Source: Lachnospiraceae bacterium
GTDB lineage: Bacteria; Bacillota; Clostridia; Lachnospirales; Lachnospiraceae
Reading direction: 5' to 3'
Assembly: GCA_949383255.1 (NCBI GenBank)
Contig: CASJPF010000001.1
Location: 62,001-126,000, forward strand
Length of the DNA stretch: 64,000 nt
Position 1 is the first letter of the stretch, and each line of letters begins with the position of its first letter. Position numbers and translations under genes: made by a program. This document shows, in pieces, positions 9,748-16,934 of the stretch. The notes beneath the pieces were generated by a model, which worked only from the letters and a program-made list of their open reading frames with translations, was not told where the DNA came from and did not search any database.

Positions 9748-11154
9748 CTACTCTTTTCCATTCCAGCAATATGTGCAGAGTTTACAATGTTCAATTCCTG
9801 TTGCATCCAACATATCATCCAAACGGTTAAAGCGCAGCGAAGTAAAATTTAGCTCTTTCCGAATTTCCTCAACCATCTGTTCATACTTTTCTGATTCTGG
9901 ATCTGCGTATTCCTGCAAGATTTCATCTGTGATATTGCCATTTTCTAACCGCTCAATCACACGTCTGGTAATCAAATCTAACTCTGAGGACGAACGCGAA
10001 AAATTCAAATACTTGCAGCCATACAACAGTGGCGGGCAAGCTGGCCTAATATGCACTTCTCTTGCGCCACTTTGATATAAAAATTCTGTTGTCTCTCGCA
10101 ACTGGGTTCCTCGAACAATGGAATCGTCAATTAAAAGCAAACTTTTATCTTTAATCAGGTCATCAACTGCCAAAAGCTTCATCTTTGCAATCAGGTTTCT
10201 CTTACTTTGTATGGTTGGCATAAAAGATCGCGGCCATGTTGGTGTGTATTTGATAAATGGTCTGGAAAACGGAAGCCCTGACTCATTCGCATATCCCACT
10301 GCATGTGCAATGCCAGAATCTGGTACACCAGCCACAATATCTGGCGTTACATTATCCCGCTGCGCCATCTTCTCCCCACAACGATAGCGCATCTGCTCCA
10401 CATTCACTCCCTCATAAGAACTTGCAGGATAACCATAATATACCCATAAAAATGTGCAAATCTTCATATCTTTCTGCGGATTTACCAGCGTGACACAGTT
10501 CTTCTCTGTCATCACAACCACTTCCCCTGGTCCTAATTCCTTATAATCCACATATCCAAGATTCTTGTATGCAAAATTTTCAAAAGATGCACAGAAACCA
10601 TCTTCTTTTTTGCCAATCACAACAGGCGTTCTTCCATATTTGTCCCTAGCTGCATAAATTCCTGCCTTATTCATTAGAAGAATTGACAGGGAACCATCAA
10701 TAGACTCCAATGCGTAGTTAATGCCCTCAATCATATTTTCTCTGCGGTTAATTAGCGCTGCAACAAGTTCTGTAGCATTAACTTCACCGCCACTCATCTC
10801 CTGAAAATGTGCATGTCCCACATCAAATAGACCTTGCATCAACTCATCCGTATTATTGATTTTTCCAACAGTTGTCAGCGCATAAGTTCCATGATGCGAG
10901 CGAATAATCAATGGTTGCGGTTCATAGTCTGAGATACAACCAATCCCATAATTTCCATGCATTTCATTCACATCTTTGTCAAACTTGGTGCGAAACGGCG
11001 CATTTTCAATATTATGAATCGCCCGATTAAACCCGTCTTTTCCATAAACTGCCATACCACCCCGTCTTGTTCCCAGATGCGAGTGATAATCAATTCCAAA
11101 AAAAAGATCAAAGACACAATCCTGCTGTGATGTTACTCCAAAAAAGCCGCCCAT
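9748..11154 (-). CDS. Amidophosphoribosyltransferase-like protein lacking the N-terminal nucleophile Cys
   Basis: A 468-residue PurF homologue: an N-terminal Ntn-type glutaminase-like domain and a C-terminal type-I phosphoribosyltransferase domain with the PRPP loop LLIDDSIVRGTQLRET. Normal PurF exposes Cys as the first residue of the mature chain. Here the protein begins MGGFFGVTSQ, and the start is firm (AGAGAGGG upstream, no alternative start that would expose a Cys), so the catalytic nucleophile is replaced by Gly. The nearest Cys is residue 13. Later Cys residues (YGCKYLNF and CKLCTYC at the C-terminus) could bind an Fe-S cluster as in Bacillus-type PurF. It may be ammonia-dependent, a regulatory paralogue, or have a different acceptor. 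It is not in an operon with purL. A canonical purF may exist elsewhere in the genome. Confidence 0.82.
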   Translation of the reverse strand: MGGFFGVTSQQDCVFDLFFGIDYHSHLGTRRGGMAVYGKDGFNRAIHNIENAPFRTKFDKDVNEMHGNYGIGCISDYEPQPLIIRSHHGTYALTTVGKINNTDELMQGLFDVGHAHFQEMSGGEVNATELVAALINRRENMIEGINYALESIDGSLSILLMNKAGIYAARDKYGRTPVVIGKKEDGFCASFENFAYKNLGYVDYKELGPGEVVVMTEKNCVTLVNPQKDMKICTFLWVYYGYPASSYEGVNVEQMRYRCGEKMAQRDNVTPDIVAGVPDSGIAHAVGYANESGLPFSRPFIKYTPTWPRSFMPTIQSKRNLIAKMKLLAVDDLIKDKSLLLIDDSIVRGTQLRETTEFLYQSGAREVHIRPACPPLLYGCKYLNFSRSSSELDLITRRVIERLENGNITDEILQEYADPESEKYEQMVEEIRKELNFTSLRFNRLDDMLDATGIEHCKLCTYCWNGKE

Positions 11155-11255
11155 TTTTGTTCCCTCTCTTTACAAATATTATAAAAATTTAATATTCCTA
11201 TATCTATATTAAGCCAAAATCCTAGACTGATGTCAATAATATCTTTTAGGATTTT

Positions 11256-11286
11256 AAAAAGTAGGGAATTTTTTCCCTACTTTTTT
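11256..11286. terminator. Bidirectional terminator hairpin overlapping the P-type ATPase stop codon
   Basis: AAAAAGTAGGGAA pairs with TTCCCTACTTTTTT around a short T loop. T-runs follow on both strands. The ATPase stop TAG (11277-11279, complement) lies inside the stem. It shares the GTAGGGAA stem with the repeat hairpins at 13240, 13332, 18419 and 46986. Confidence 0.8.
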
Positions 11287-13151
11287 AATGTTCTGGTAGC
11301 ATTTAATACTGCAAGAATCATCACGCCAACATCCGCAAAAATTGCCCACCACATATTGACAAAACCAATTGCACCCAAACCAAGACATGCAAACTTGACA
11401 GCCAACGCAAATACAATATTTTGATGTACAATGCGCAACGTTTTTCTGGAAATATTCATGGCTGTTGCAATTTTAATTGGGTCATCATCCATCAGTACAA
11501 TATCCGCAGCTTCAATTGCCGCGTCAGATCCCAATGCTCCCATTGCAATTCCAATATCTGCTCTGGAAAGTACCGGCGCATCATTAATACCATCACCGAC
11601 AAATGCAAGTCGTTCTTTCTCTCCCTTTTGTGCCAAAAGCCGCTCCACCTCCGCAACCTTGTCTGCTGGCAACAGCTCACTTTTTACCACATCCACACCA
11701 AGCTCCTGTGCGACCGCCTCCGCAACAGTTCTTGCATCTCCTGTCAGCATAATCACTTGCTTTACTCCAGCCGTTTTCAGTCCTGCAATTGCAGCCTTTG
11801 CACTTGGTTTAATAATATCTGAAATCAATAGATACCCCGCATAGCTTCCGTCAACTGCAACATGAACCTCTGTTCCAATGTTTTTTGGTTCTATATAAGA
11901 AATATTAAGTAATCTCATATACTTTACATTTCCCACGGAAACTTTTCTGCCGTCAATCACTGCTGAAACACCATGTCCGCTAATCTCTTCCACATCAGAA
12001 ACACTTGCGGCATCTATCTGTTTTCCTGTTCTTTTTTCATATGCTTCTTTCAAACTTCTACTAATTGGGTGATTGGAATAGCTCTCTGCATATGCCGCCA
12101 ACTCCAAAAGCATCTCTTCTGTTATTTTATCCACTGGCGCAATCCGTGTTACCTCAAAGACCCCTTTTGTCAGTGTACCAGTTTTGTCGCACACTACATA
12201 TTTCGTCTCAGAAAGCGCCTCCAAATAATTAGACCCTTTTACCAGCACGCCTCTTGCAGATGCCCCACCAATACCACCAAAGAAACTAAGTGGTATTGAG
12301 ATAACCAGCGCACAGGGGCAGCTAATAACCAGTGTTGTAAGTGCTCGAATAATCCACTGTGACCAACCCGCCGGATTTCCCATCAAAAGATTTGCCAAAG
12401 GTGGCAAAATTGCAAGCGCAAGTGCACCAATGCAGACTATCGGTGTATAATACTTTGCAAACCGCGTAATAAAATTCTCTGACTTTGACTTTTTCATACT
12501 GGAATTTTCAACCAAATCCAGTATCTTTGAGACTGTGGATTCTCCAAACTCTCGAGTTGTCTCTATGCGAAGTAACCCAGATAAATTCACACAACCACTG
12601 ATAACAGCATCCCCTTCCTGTACCTCTCTAGGAAGACTTTCGCCGGTCAATGCACTTGTGTTGAGTGTTGAATTTCCACTTACAACCACGCCATCAATTG
12701 GAACTTTTTCTCCTGGCTGTACGACAATTACAGTTCCAATCTCCACATCATCTGGATCAACTTGTTCGAGCTGTCCATCTTGCTCAATATTTGCATAGTC
12801 CGGTCTAATATCCATAAGCGCTGCAATATTCCCGCGACTTTTTCCCACTGCATAGCTCTGAAACAGCTCACCAATTTGGTAAAAAAGCATTACAGCAGTC
12901 CCCTCAAGATATTCCCCTAAAAAAATGGCGCCAACCGTGGCAATCGCCATCAGGAAATTTTCATCAAACACCTGACCATTTATAATGCCAAGCACTGCTT
13001 TTCGAAGAATATCATATCCAATAATAAGATATGGAATTAAAAACAATACCAATCGCAGATACGAATTTTCAACTGGTATCAAACTGAATGCCACCACAAG
13101 TATTGCAGAGACAATAATACGAATCAATACCTTTTTTTGTTTTTTTGTCAT
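11277..13151 (-). CDS. Heavy-metal P1B-type ATPase, probably Zn/Cd exporter
   Basis: An integral membrane pump of about 624 residues that exports divalent metal at the cost of ATP. It has the P1B metal motif CPC in VISCPCALVISIPLS, the phosphorylation site DKTGTLTKG, TGES-type actuator motif (LTGESLPRE), the HP dipeptide (SNHPISRS) and MLTGDA/GDGINDAP hinge motifs. In the last two membrane helices a Lys (AVKFACLG) and an Asp (FADVGV) match the P1B-2 Zn/Cd/Pb signature of ZntA. The usual N-terminal metal-binding domain is missing; a separate HMA protein is encoded upstream. The start chosen is ATG at 13151 with AAGGAAG upstream; an in-frame GTG 9 bp earlier is possible. The 300-bp gap to the HMA gene holds a terminator and two repeats, so it may have its own promoter. 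Confidence 0.93.
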   Translation of the reverse strand: MTKKQKKVLIRIIVSAILVVAFSLIPVENSYLRLVLFLIPYLIIGYDILRKAVLGIINGQVFDENFLMAIATVGAIFLGEYLEGTAVMLFYQIGELFQSYAVGKSRGNIAALMDIRPDYANIEQDGQLEQVDPDDVEIGTVIVVQPGEKVPIDGVVVSGNSTLNTSALTGESLPREVQEGDAVISGCVNLSGLLRIETTREFGESTVSKILDLVENSSMKKSKSENFITRFAKYYTPIVCIGALALAILPPLANLLMGNPAGWSQWIIRALTTLVISCPCALVISIPLSFFGGIGGASARGVLVKGSNYLEALSETKYVVCDKTGTLTKGVFEVTRIAPVDKITEEMLLELAAYAESYSNHPISRSLKEAYEKRTGKQIDAASVSDVEEISGHGVSAVIDGRKVSVGNVKYMRLLNISYIEPKNIGTEVHVAVDGSYAGYLLISDIIKPSAKAAIAGLKTAGVKQVIMLTGDARTVAEAVAQELGVDVVKSELLPADKVAEVERLLAQKGEKERLAFVGDGINDAPVLSRADIGIAMGALGSDAAIEAADIVLMDDDPIKIATAMNISRKTLRIVHQNIVFALAVKFACLGLGAIGFVNMWWAIFADVGVMILAVLNATRTLKK

Positions 13152-13239
13152 TTCCACCACTTCCTTTGTTACTGTTCACTGCTAATTCCTGTCTGAACAA
13201 TAACCTTTCTTTTTAATATTTTTTGTTCTCATGTGTAAT

Positions 13240-13328
13240 CGAGTAGGGAAGGCTCATCTTCCCTACTCGCCGCGCGACCTGCGCGCCACTTTAGTGGCAT
13301 ATTTCCTCTGCACGGGTCTGCGTATAAG
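13240..13328. repeat. GAGTAGGGAAG hairpin repeat, copy A
   Basis: A perfect CGAGTAGGGAAG/CTTCCCTACTCG stem followed by CGCCGCG, a second folded part (GCCAC/GTGGC inner stem enclosed by ACCTGCGC and GCACGGGT), and the conserved 3' side TATTTCCTCTGCACGGGTC. Non-coding, between the HMA gene and the ATPase gene, directly abutting copy B in the same orientation. Confidence 0.75.
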
Positions 13329-13331
13329 TAT

Positions 13332-13420
13332 CGAGTAGGGAAGATTACTTCCCTACTCGCCGCGCTGGGCACCCGTCAGCCTCGCTGACAATATTCCTTT
13401 GGGTGCCCATGCGCATAAAA
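13332..13420. repeat. GAGTAGGGAAG hairpin repeat, copy B
   Basis: Same order as copy A: CGAGTAGGGAAG/CTTCCCTACTCG stem, CGCCGCG, then a perfect GGGCACCC/GGGTGCCC helix enclosing GTCAGC/GCTGAC, ending TGCCCATGCGCATAAAA. Base changes between A and B tend to keep the stems paired. It is a head-to-tail neighbour of copy A, with 3 bp between. Confidence 0.75.
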
Positions 13421-13452
13421 GAAATGGCTCGTGCATTAACTGCAGAGCCATT
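13417..13452 (-). terminator. Intrinsic terminator after the HMA gene
   Basis: On the minus strand AATGGCTC pairs with GAGCCATT over a 14-nt loop and is followed by CTTTT. It starts 8 bp after the HMA stop and would separate arsR-HMA from the ATPase gene. Confidence 0.6.
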
Positions 13453-13459
13453 GGCGTTT

Positions 13460-13684
13460 TTACAGGAATATCTCACAATCAGACTCCACTTTTTTGCAGT
13501 TCTTTAACACTTCTGCCATAACTGCTGTTATATCTGCGTCATCCTCAAACTCAACTTTCATCTTCTGTGGCATAAAGGCAACTGTCGCATCCTTGACACC
13601 TGTAGTCTTCTTTGCTGCCTCCTCCATCTTTGCTGCGCACGCTGCACAATCCACCTCAATTTTGTACGTTTTTTTCATGCTCAT
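13460..13684 (-). CDS. Stand-alone heavy-metal-associated (HMA) domain protein
   Basis: A 74-residue soluble ferredoxin-like HMA domain. The metal-binding loop is DCAACAAKMEE, giving a CxxC pair near residues 14-17; further Asp/Glu and a C-terminal Cys are present (SDCEIF). Such domains are normally fused to the N-terminus of P1B ATPases. Here the domain is separate and the downstream ATPase lacks it, so it probably delivers metal to, or regulates, that pump. AGGAGG precedes the ATG. It lies 29 bp after the ArsR-type regulator gene on the same strand, consistent with one transcript that ends at the hairpin just downstream. Confidence 0.9.
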   Translation of the reverse strand: MSMKKTYKIEVDCAACAAKMEEAAKKTTGVKDATVAFMPQKMKVEFEDDADITAVMAEVLKNCKKVESDCEIFL

Positions 13685-13713
13685 TTTCCTCCTTAATCAA
13701 TTTTTCACTTTTC

Positions 13714-14013
13714 CTAATCTTCCAGCACATGCTCCATTCCAATACGGATAATGGCGGAAACATGTTCGTCGGCAATAGAGTAAAAGATACTCTTTCCCTC
13801 GCGCTTTGTCTTTACAAGCTTACTTTGTTTTAGAAGGGCTAGTTGGTGACTCACTCCTGATTGTGTCATATTTAGCCGCTCTGCAATGTCCCCCACACAC
13901 AACTCCTCATAATCCATCAGTAACGAGAGAATTGTAAGCCGCGTGTAGTCTCCAAATATCTTGAACACTGCTGCCAAATCCTCCATTGTCTCTGTTGTGA
14001 CTTTTGTGTCCAT
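13714..14013 (-). CDS. ArsR/SmtB-family metal-sensing repressor
   Basis: A 99-residue winged-helix repressor. The start is placed at ATG 14013 because GGAAAGGAAGGTGG lies just upstream; a longer reading from 14112 adds residues that are not ArsR-like. The recognition helix is in MTQSGVSHQLALLKQSKLV. The helix-5 ligand pattern D-x-H-x10-H-x2-E (DEHVSAIIRIGMEHVLE) matches the Zn site of SmtB/CzrA. The alpha-3 position has ELCVGD with one Cys in place of the two of CadC (ELCVCD). This predicts a zinc (or cobalt) responsive alpha-5 sensor that releases DNA when metal binds. It is first in the metal efflux locus, and an imperfect palindrome lies upstream. Confidence 0.9.
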   Translation of the reverse strand: MDTKVTTETMEDLAAVFKIFGDYTRLTILSLLMDYEELCVGDIAERLNMTQSGVSHQLALLKQSKLVKTKREGKSIFYSIADEHVSAIIRIGMEHVLED

Positions 14014-14096
14014 CACACTACCACCTTCCTTTCCGTAATATACGAAAGACCTGTAAGAAATAACGAAACAATTTGTGATTCCTATCTCTTTCTTAT

Positions 14097-14120
14097 ATGA
14101 ACATTTAATCATATATTCAT
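14097..14120. promoter_or_regulatory. Candidate ArsR-type operator upstream of the metal locus
   Basis: A 24-bp imperfect palindrome with ATGAA and TTCAT ends and largely matching inner bases (ATGAACATTTAA / TCATATATTCAT), 84 bp before the chosen arsR start. SmtB-type sites usually contain TGAA-N6-TTCA; here TGAA-N6-ATCA is the nearest match, so the assignment is tentative. Confidence 0.4.
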
Positions 14121-14162
14121 TTATTTGTCAAGTAAAATTTTAAAATCATTAAAAAATAAAAT

Positions 14163-14247
14163 CGAGTAAGGAAGTCTCTCCCTACTCACCGCGTGACCTG
14201 TGCGTCGCATAGCAGGCTTATTTCCTCTGCATGGGTCCACACATTAA
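14163..14247. repeat. GAGTAGGGAAG hairpin repeat, copy C
   Basis: Divergent copy of the family: CGAGTAAGGAAG then TCCCTACTCA, CCGCGTGACCTGTGCG, and the conserved 3' part TTATTTCCTCTGCATGGGTC. It lies between the arsR promoter region and the ahpF terminator, in the same orientation as copies A and B. Confidence 0.7.
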
Positions 14248-14283
14248 AAAACGTAACAGTTTGGCAAAAGCAAACTGTTACGT
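14245..14283 (-). terminator. Intrinsic terminator of ahpCF
   Basis: ACGTAACAGTTTG and CAAACTGTTACGT form a perfect 13-bp stem with a 7-nt loop, followed on the minus strand by TTTTTT. It lies 40 bp after the ahpF-like stop. Confidence 0.9.
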
Positions 14284-14322
14284 ATCAAATTATATACATT
14301 TTTTTATAACAATTAAGAATTA

Positions 14323-15966
14323 TTATGAAATTAAAGCCAACATTTCCTCCACATTCTTTTTTCCAAACACAGTCTTTTTATCATCTATCACAATACAGGG
14401 AACACTCATAACATTATATTTTTCCTTTAATTCTGGATAATGGGACAAGTCAAACATCTCCGCTGTAACTTGCTCAGATATGGCTGCAATTCGCTGTGCT
14501 GCTATCACAGACTCCGGGCACATTGTACATGTGAGCGATACTAAAATTTTAATATTTGTCTTTTCTGAAAGCGTTACAATCTGCTCTTGTGTGTGGTGGT
14601 CCAGTTGTTGTCCGGGTCCTGCCACATTATATAGTGCAATGATAAAAGAATTAAATTCATGCCCTCCTGGCACCCCATGAAAATAAATACCACTGCTTTT
14701 TCCTGTGCTGTCAAGTACTTCCATCGCTGGCAAATATTCTGGTTTTACGGCATCCTCAGTCTGCTGTTCTGTCCAGACAACCTTATCGGTTATACTCATA
14801 AGCTCATTTAAAAATCCTCTTATCTCACCAGAAAAGGCGCTTTCATCAAGCCACGCACGCACTGTGACACGCGCAGAAAACTTTGCAAAAATTCCTGTAA
14901 GTTGTTGTCGTATCTCATTGCTAATAAATCCTTCACCCTTTGTAAAATACGCATATTCATCTTGTTTCTTTTGGGTCTTACCCTGCTCTGTTGTCTGATA
15001 CAAATCTGGAATGCCAAGTTTTGTGTGAAGCTCCGACACAACCCGCTCCAGAGAAGTCGCTGCAATTGCCCCGTCAGAGACTGCTGTCACAACTTGTCTA
15101 AGATTTTTGACACACACATCTCCAGCCGCAAAAACGCCTGCAATATTAGTTTGTCTATCTATATCTGTAATTAAATACCCTTGTTCATTTCGCTCCACAC
15201 AGCCCGCAATCCACTTTGTATTTGGTACATATCCCGCAAATACAAAGATTCCAAAAGTATCTCCCTGCGGTGCATCATATCTCCACTGACTTCCATCTAT
15301 ATTATTTAAAAATACTGCGTAGGATAACACATGTTCTCCGCCAACTTCCTTAAGTTCTGTGCGAAAAATTGTCTTAATATTTGGAAAATCCTTTAATTTA
15401 TCCGATACAGTTTTTGCGCAGGTATAATCTGGCTCGCGCACAATCAATGTGACTTTTCGAGCATATTTTGTGAGAAACATGCCTTCCTCGACCGCCGCAA
15501 AACCGCCTCCTATGACAAACACATCCTTTCCAGTAAAAAACTCTCCATCGCATGTTGCGCAGTATGCTACCCCTCTTCCCTGAAATTCCTTCTCCCCCTG
15601 AAATCCAAGCTTTCTAGGATTGGCACCAGGAGCAAGGACAACGCCCAACGCCTCATAGTCTCCCTTTGTGGTATGAAGAAGTTTGACATCTCGCTCAAGC
15701 TCCATATCCAACACTTCTGCAATTATAAAAGACGCACCAAATCGCTCTGCCTGAACGCGCATATGCTCTGTTAGTTCTTTTCCGCCTGCCATCTCCACAC
15801 CGGGATAATTAACAATCTCCGAAGTAATAGTAATCTGACCGCCTATCCCATTTTTCTCGAGCACAAGTACCCGATACTTTGCCCTTGCGGCATAAATTGC
15901 TGCCGACAATCCTGCCGGTCCTGCTCCCACTATAATAACATCATACAATCTGTCATGTGCCTTCAT
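14323..15966 (-). CDS. ahpF: AhpF-like NADH:peroxiredoxin reductase with domains in permuted order
   Basis: A 547-residue flavoenzyme expected to reduce AhpC using NAD(P)H. Residues 1-305 are a thioredoxin-reductase module: FAD motif GAGPAGLSAA, redox CATC (Cys136, Cys139) and the NAD(P)H loop GGGFAAVEEG. Residues about 345-547 match the two-thioredoxin-fold N-terminal domain of enterobacterial AhpF, including GGHEFNSFIIALYNV and an active CTMC (Cys480, Cys483) in VSLTCTMCPESV. In E. coli AhpF that domain comes first; here it is last, so the protein is a circularly permuted AhpF. It starts 8 bp after the ahpC stop, and a strong terminator follows, so it forms an ahpC-ahpF operon. Plain thioredoxin reductase is the alternative, but the second domain and ahpC linkage argue against it. 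Confidence 0.92.
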   Translation of the reverse strand: MKAHDRLYDVIIVGAGPAGLSAAIYAARAKYRVLVLEKNGIGGQITITSEIVNYPGVEMAGGKELTEHMRVQAERFGASFIIAEVLDMELERDVKLLHTTKGDYEALGVVLAPGANPRKLGFQGEKEFQGRGVAYCATCDGEFFTGKDVFVIGGGFAAVEEGMFLTKYARKVTLIVREPDYTCAKTVSDKLKDFPNIKTIFRTELKEVGGEHVLSYAVFLNNIDGSQWRYDAPQGDTFGIFVFAGYVPNTKWIAGCVERNEQGYLITDIDRQTNIAGVFAAGDVCVKNLRQVVTAVSDGAIAATSLERVVSELHTKLGIPDLYQTTEQGKTQKKQDEYAYFTKGEGFISNEIRQQLTGIFAKFSARVTVRAWLDESAFSGEIRGFLNELMSITDKVVWTEQQTEDAVKPEYLPAMEVLDSTGKSSGIYFHGVPGGHEFNSFIIALYNVAGPGQQLDHHTQEQIVTLSEKTNIKILVSLTCTMCPESVIAAQRIAAISEQVTAEMFDLSHYPELKEKYNVMSVPCIVIDDKKTVFGKKNVEEMLALIS

Positions 15967-15974
15967 AGATTCAC

Positions 15975-16538
15975 CTACAACAGCCCCACTAGATCAAGGC
16001 TTGGCTTTAATGTCTCTCCTCCGGGCTGCCACTTTGCAGGGCATACTTGATCTCCATGTTCCGCCACAAACTGAGACGCCTGCACCCGCCGAAACAGCTC
16101 GTCTGCATTTCGACCAACATTACCTGCAATTACCTCGTAGGCTACGATCTTTCCTTGTGGATTGACAATAAAGCTTCCCCTCTCTGCAAGTCCATCCTCC
16201 TCAATTAAAACCTCAAAGCCTCTTGCAAGGACGGCTGTTGGGTCTGCAAGCATTGGGTATTGTATTTTTTGAATGGTCTTTGACACATCATGCCATGCCT
16301 TATGAACAAAATGAGTATCGCAAGAAACACTGTAAATCTCACAGCCAATTCTTTTAAATTCCTCATATTTATTGGCCAAGTCTTCAAGCTCTGTAGGACA
16401 TATAAATGTAAAGTCTGCTGGATAGAAAAAGAACACGCTCCACTTGCCAAGAACGTCTTTCTTTGTCACCTCCTTAAACTCATTATTTACAAATGATTGC
16501 ACTTTAAAATCCACAATTTCACGGTTAATCAATGACAT
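15975..16538 (-). CDS. ahpC: Alkyl hydroperoxide reductase subunit C (2-Cys peroxiredoxin)
   Basis: A 187-residue typical 2-Cys peroxiredoxin that reduces H2O2 and organic peroxides. The peroxidatic Cys is in PADFTFICPTELED and the resolving Cys in GDQVCPAKWQPG near the C-terminus; the N-terminus MSLINREIVDFKVQSF is standard. The start is fixed at 16538 by GAAGGAGG; a longer reading frame upstream is not peroxiredoxin-like. It heads the ahpCF operon. The divergent intergenic region toward a small XRE regulator holds a perfect long palindrome, but I found no PerR box. Confidence 0.97.
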   Translation of the reverse strand: MSLINREIVDFKVQSFVNNEFKEVTKKDVLGKWSVFFFYPADFTFICPTELEDLANKYEEFKRIGCEIYSVSCDTHFVHKAWHDVSKTIQKIQYPMLADPTAVLARGFEVLIEEDGLAERGSFIVNPQGKIVAYEVIAGNVGRNADELFRRVQASQFVAEHGDQVCPAKWQPGGETLKPSLDLVGLL

Positions 16539-16642
16539 AAAAAATCCTCCTTCTATTTTCTTTCTATGCATAAAAAACGCAAAAATTCTATATAGATACA
16601 AAATATAGCATAACCAATTTTCTTTCTCTCTATACTCTGTCA

Positions 16643-16676
16643 AAAGAACATGGTGCGTACACGCACCATGTTCTTT
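16643..16676. promoter_or_regulatory. Perfect 16+16 bp palindrome between ahpC and an XRE gene
   Basis: Two 16-bp arms (AAAGAACATGGTGCGT and its complement) around AC. On the minus strand it is followed at once by TTGACA, which could be a -35 for ahpC. It could be a dimeric operator or a hairpin. It lies 46 bp upstream of the XRE gene start and 105 bp upstream of ahpC. Confidence 0.55.
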
Positions 16677-16721
16677 GCTTATTTTCTTCATTAGAATACA
16701 AAGGAAAGGAGGACAGATAAA

Positions 16722-16934
16722 ATGATAAAATATGACCCATTATGGAAAACACTCAAAAAGAAAAGTATCAGCCAATATCGACTCATTAAGGAATATGGGG
16801 TTGACAAAGCCCAGCTTCAACGGCTGCGCAAAAATATGATTGTCAAAACGCTTATTCTCAACAGATTATGCAGCATTCTTGACTGCCGCATTGAAGATAT
16901 TATGGTGTATGTGCCTGAGCAAGAGGATTCCTAA
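16722..16934 (+). CDS. Small XRE-family (Cro/CI-type) DNA-binding protein
   Basis: A 70-residue protein consisting of little more than one helix-turn-helix of the Cro/CI type (ISQYRLIKEYGVDKAQLQRLRKN ... LNRLCSILDCRIEDIMVYV). AAAGGAGG precedes the ATG. Such small proteins are common in Clostridia and usually act as repressors of local genes; the target is unknown. It is divergent from ahpC across a region holding a perfect palindrome, which makes that palindrome a candidate target. The gene ends tail to tail with mutY, the two stops overlapping by 4 bp. Confidence 0.85.
   Translation: MIKYDPLWKTLKKKSISQYRLIKEYGVDKAQLQRLRKNMIVKTLILNRLCSILDCRIEDIMVYVPEQEDS

Noticed and set aside
11277-13151. 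Copper-transporting P1B-1 ATPase
   Set aside because: The last membrane helices carry the Lys and Asp of Zn/Cd pumps, not the Asn/Tyr/Met set of copper pumps.
14251-14283. GTAACAGTTTG stem after ahpF as a member of the GTAACAGTTCAG family
   Set aside because: Only the first eight bases agree; it is a plain hairpin with a T-run and is better explained as an intrinsic terminator.
16539-16642. PerR box in the ahpC leader
   Set aside because: No TTATAAT-x-ATTATAA-like site was found; the only symmetric sequence is the 34-bp palindrome of another type.
15975-16691. N-terminally extended AhpC
   Set aside because: The extra residues are not peroxiredoxin-like, and GAAGGAGG directly precedes the internal ATG at 16538.
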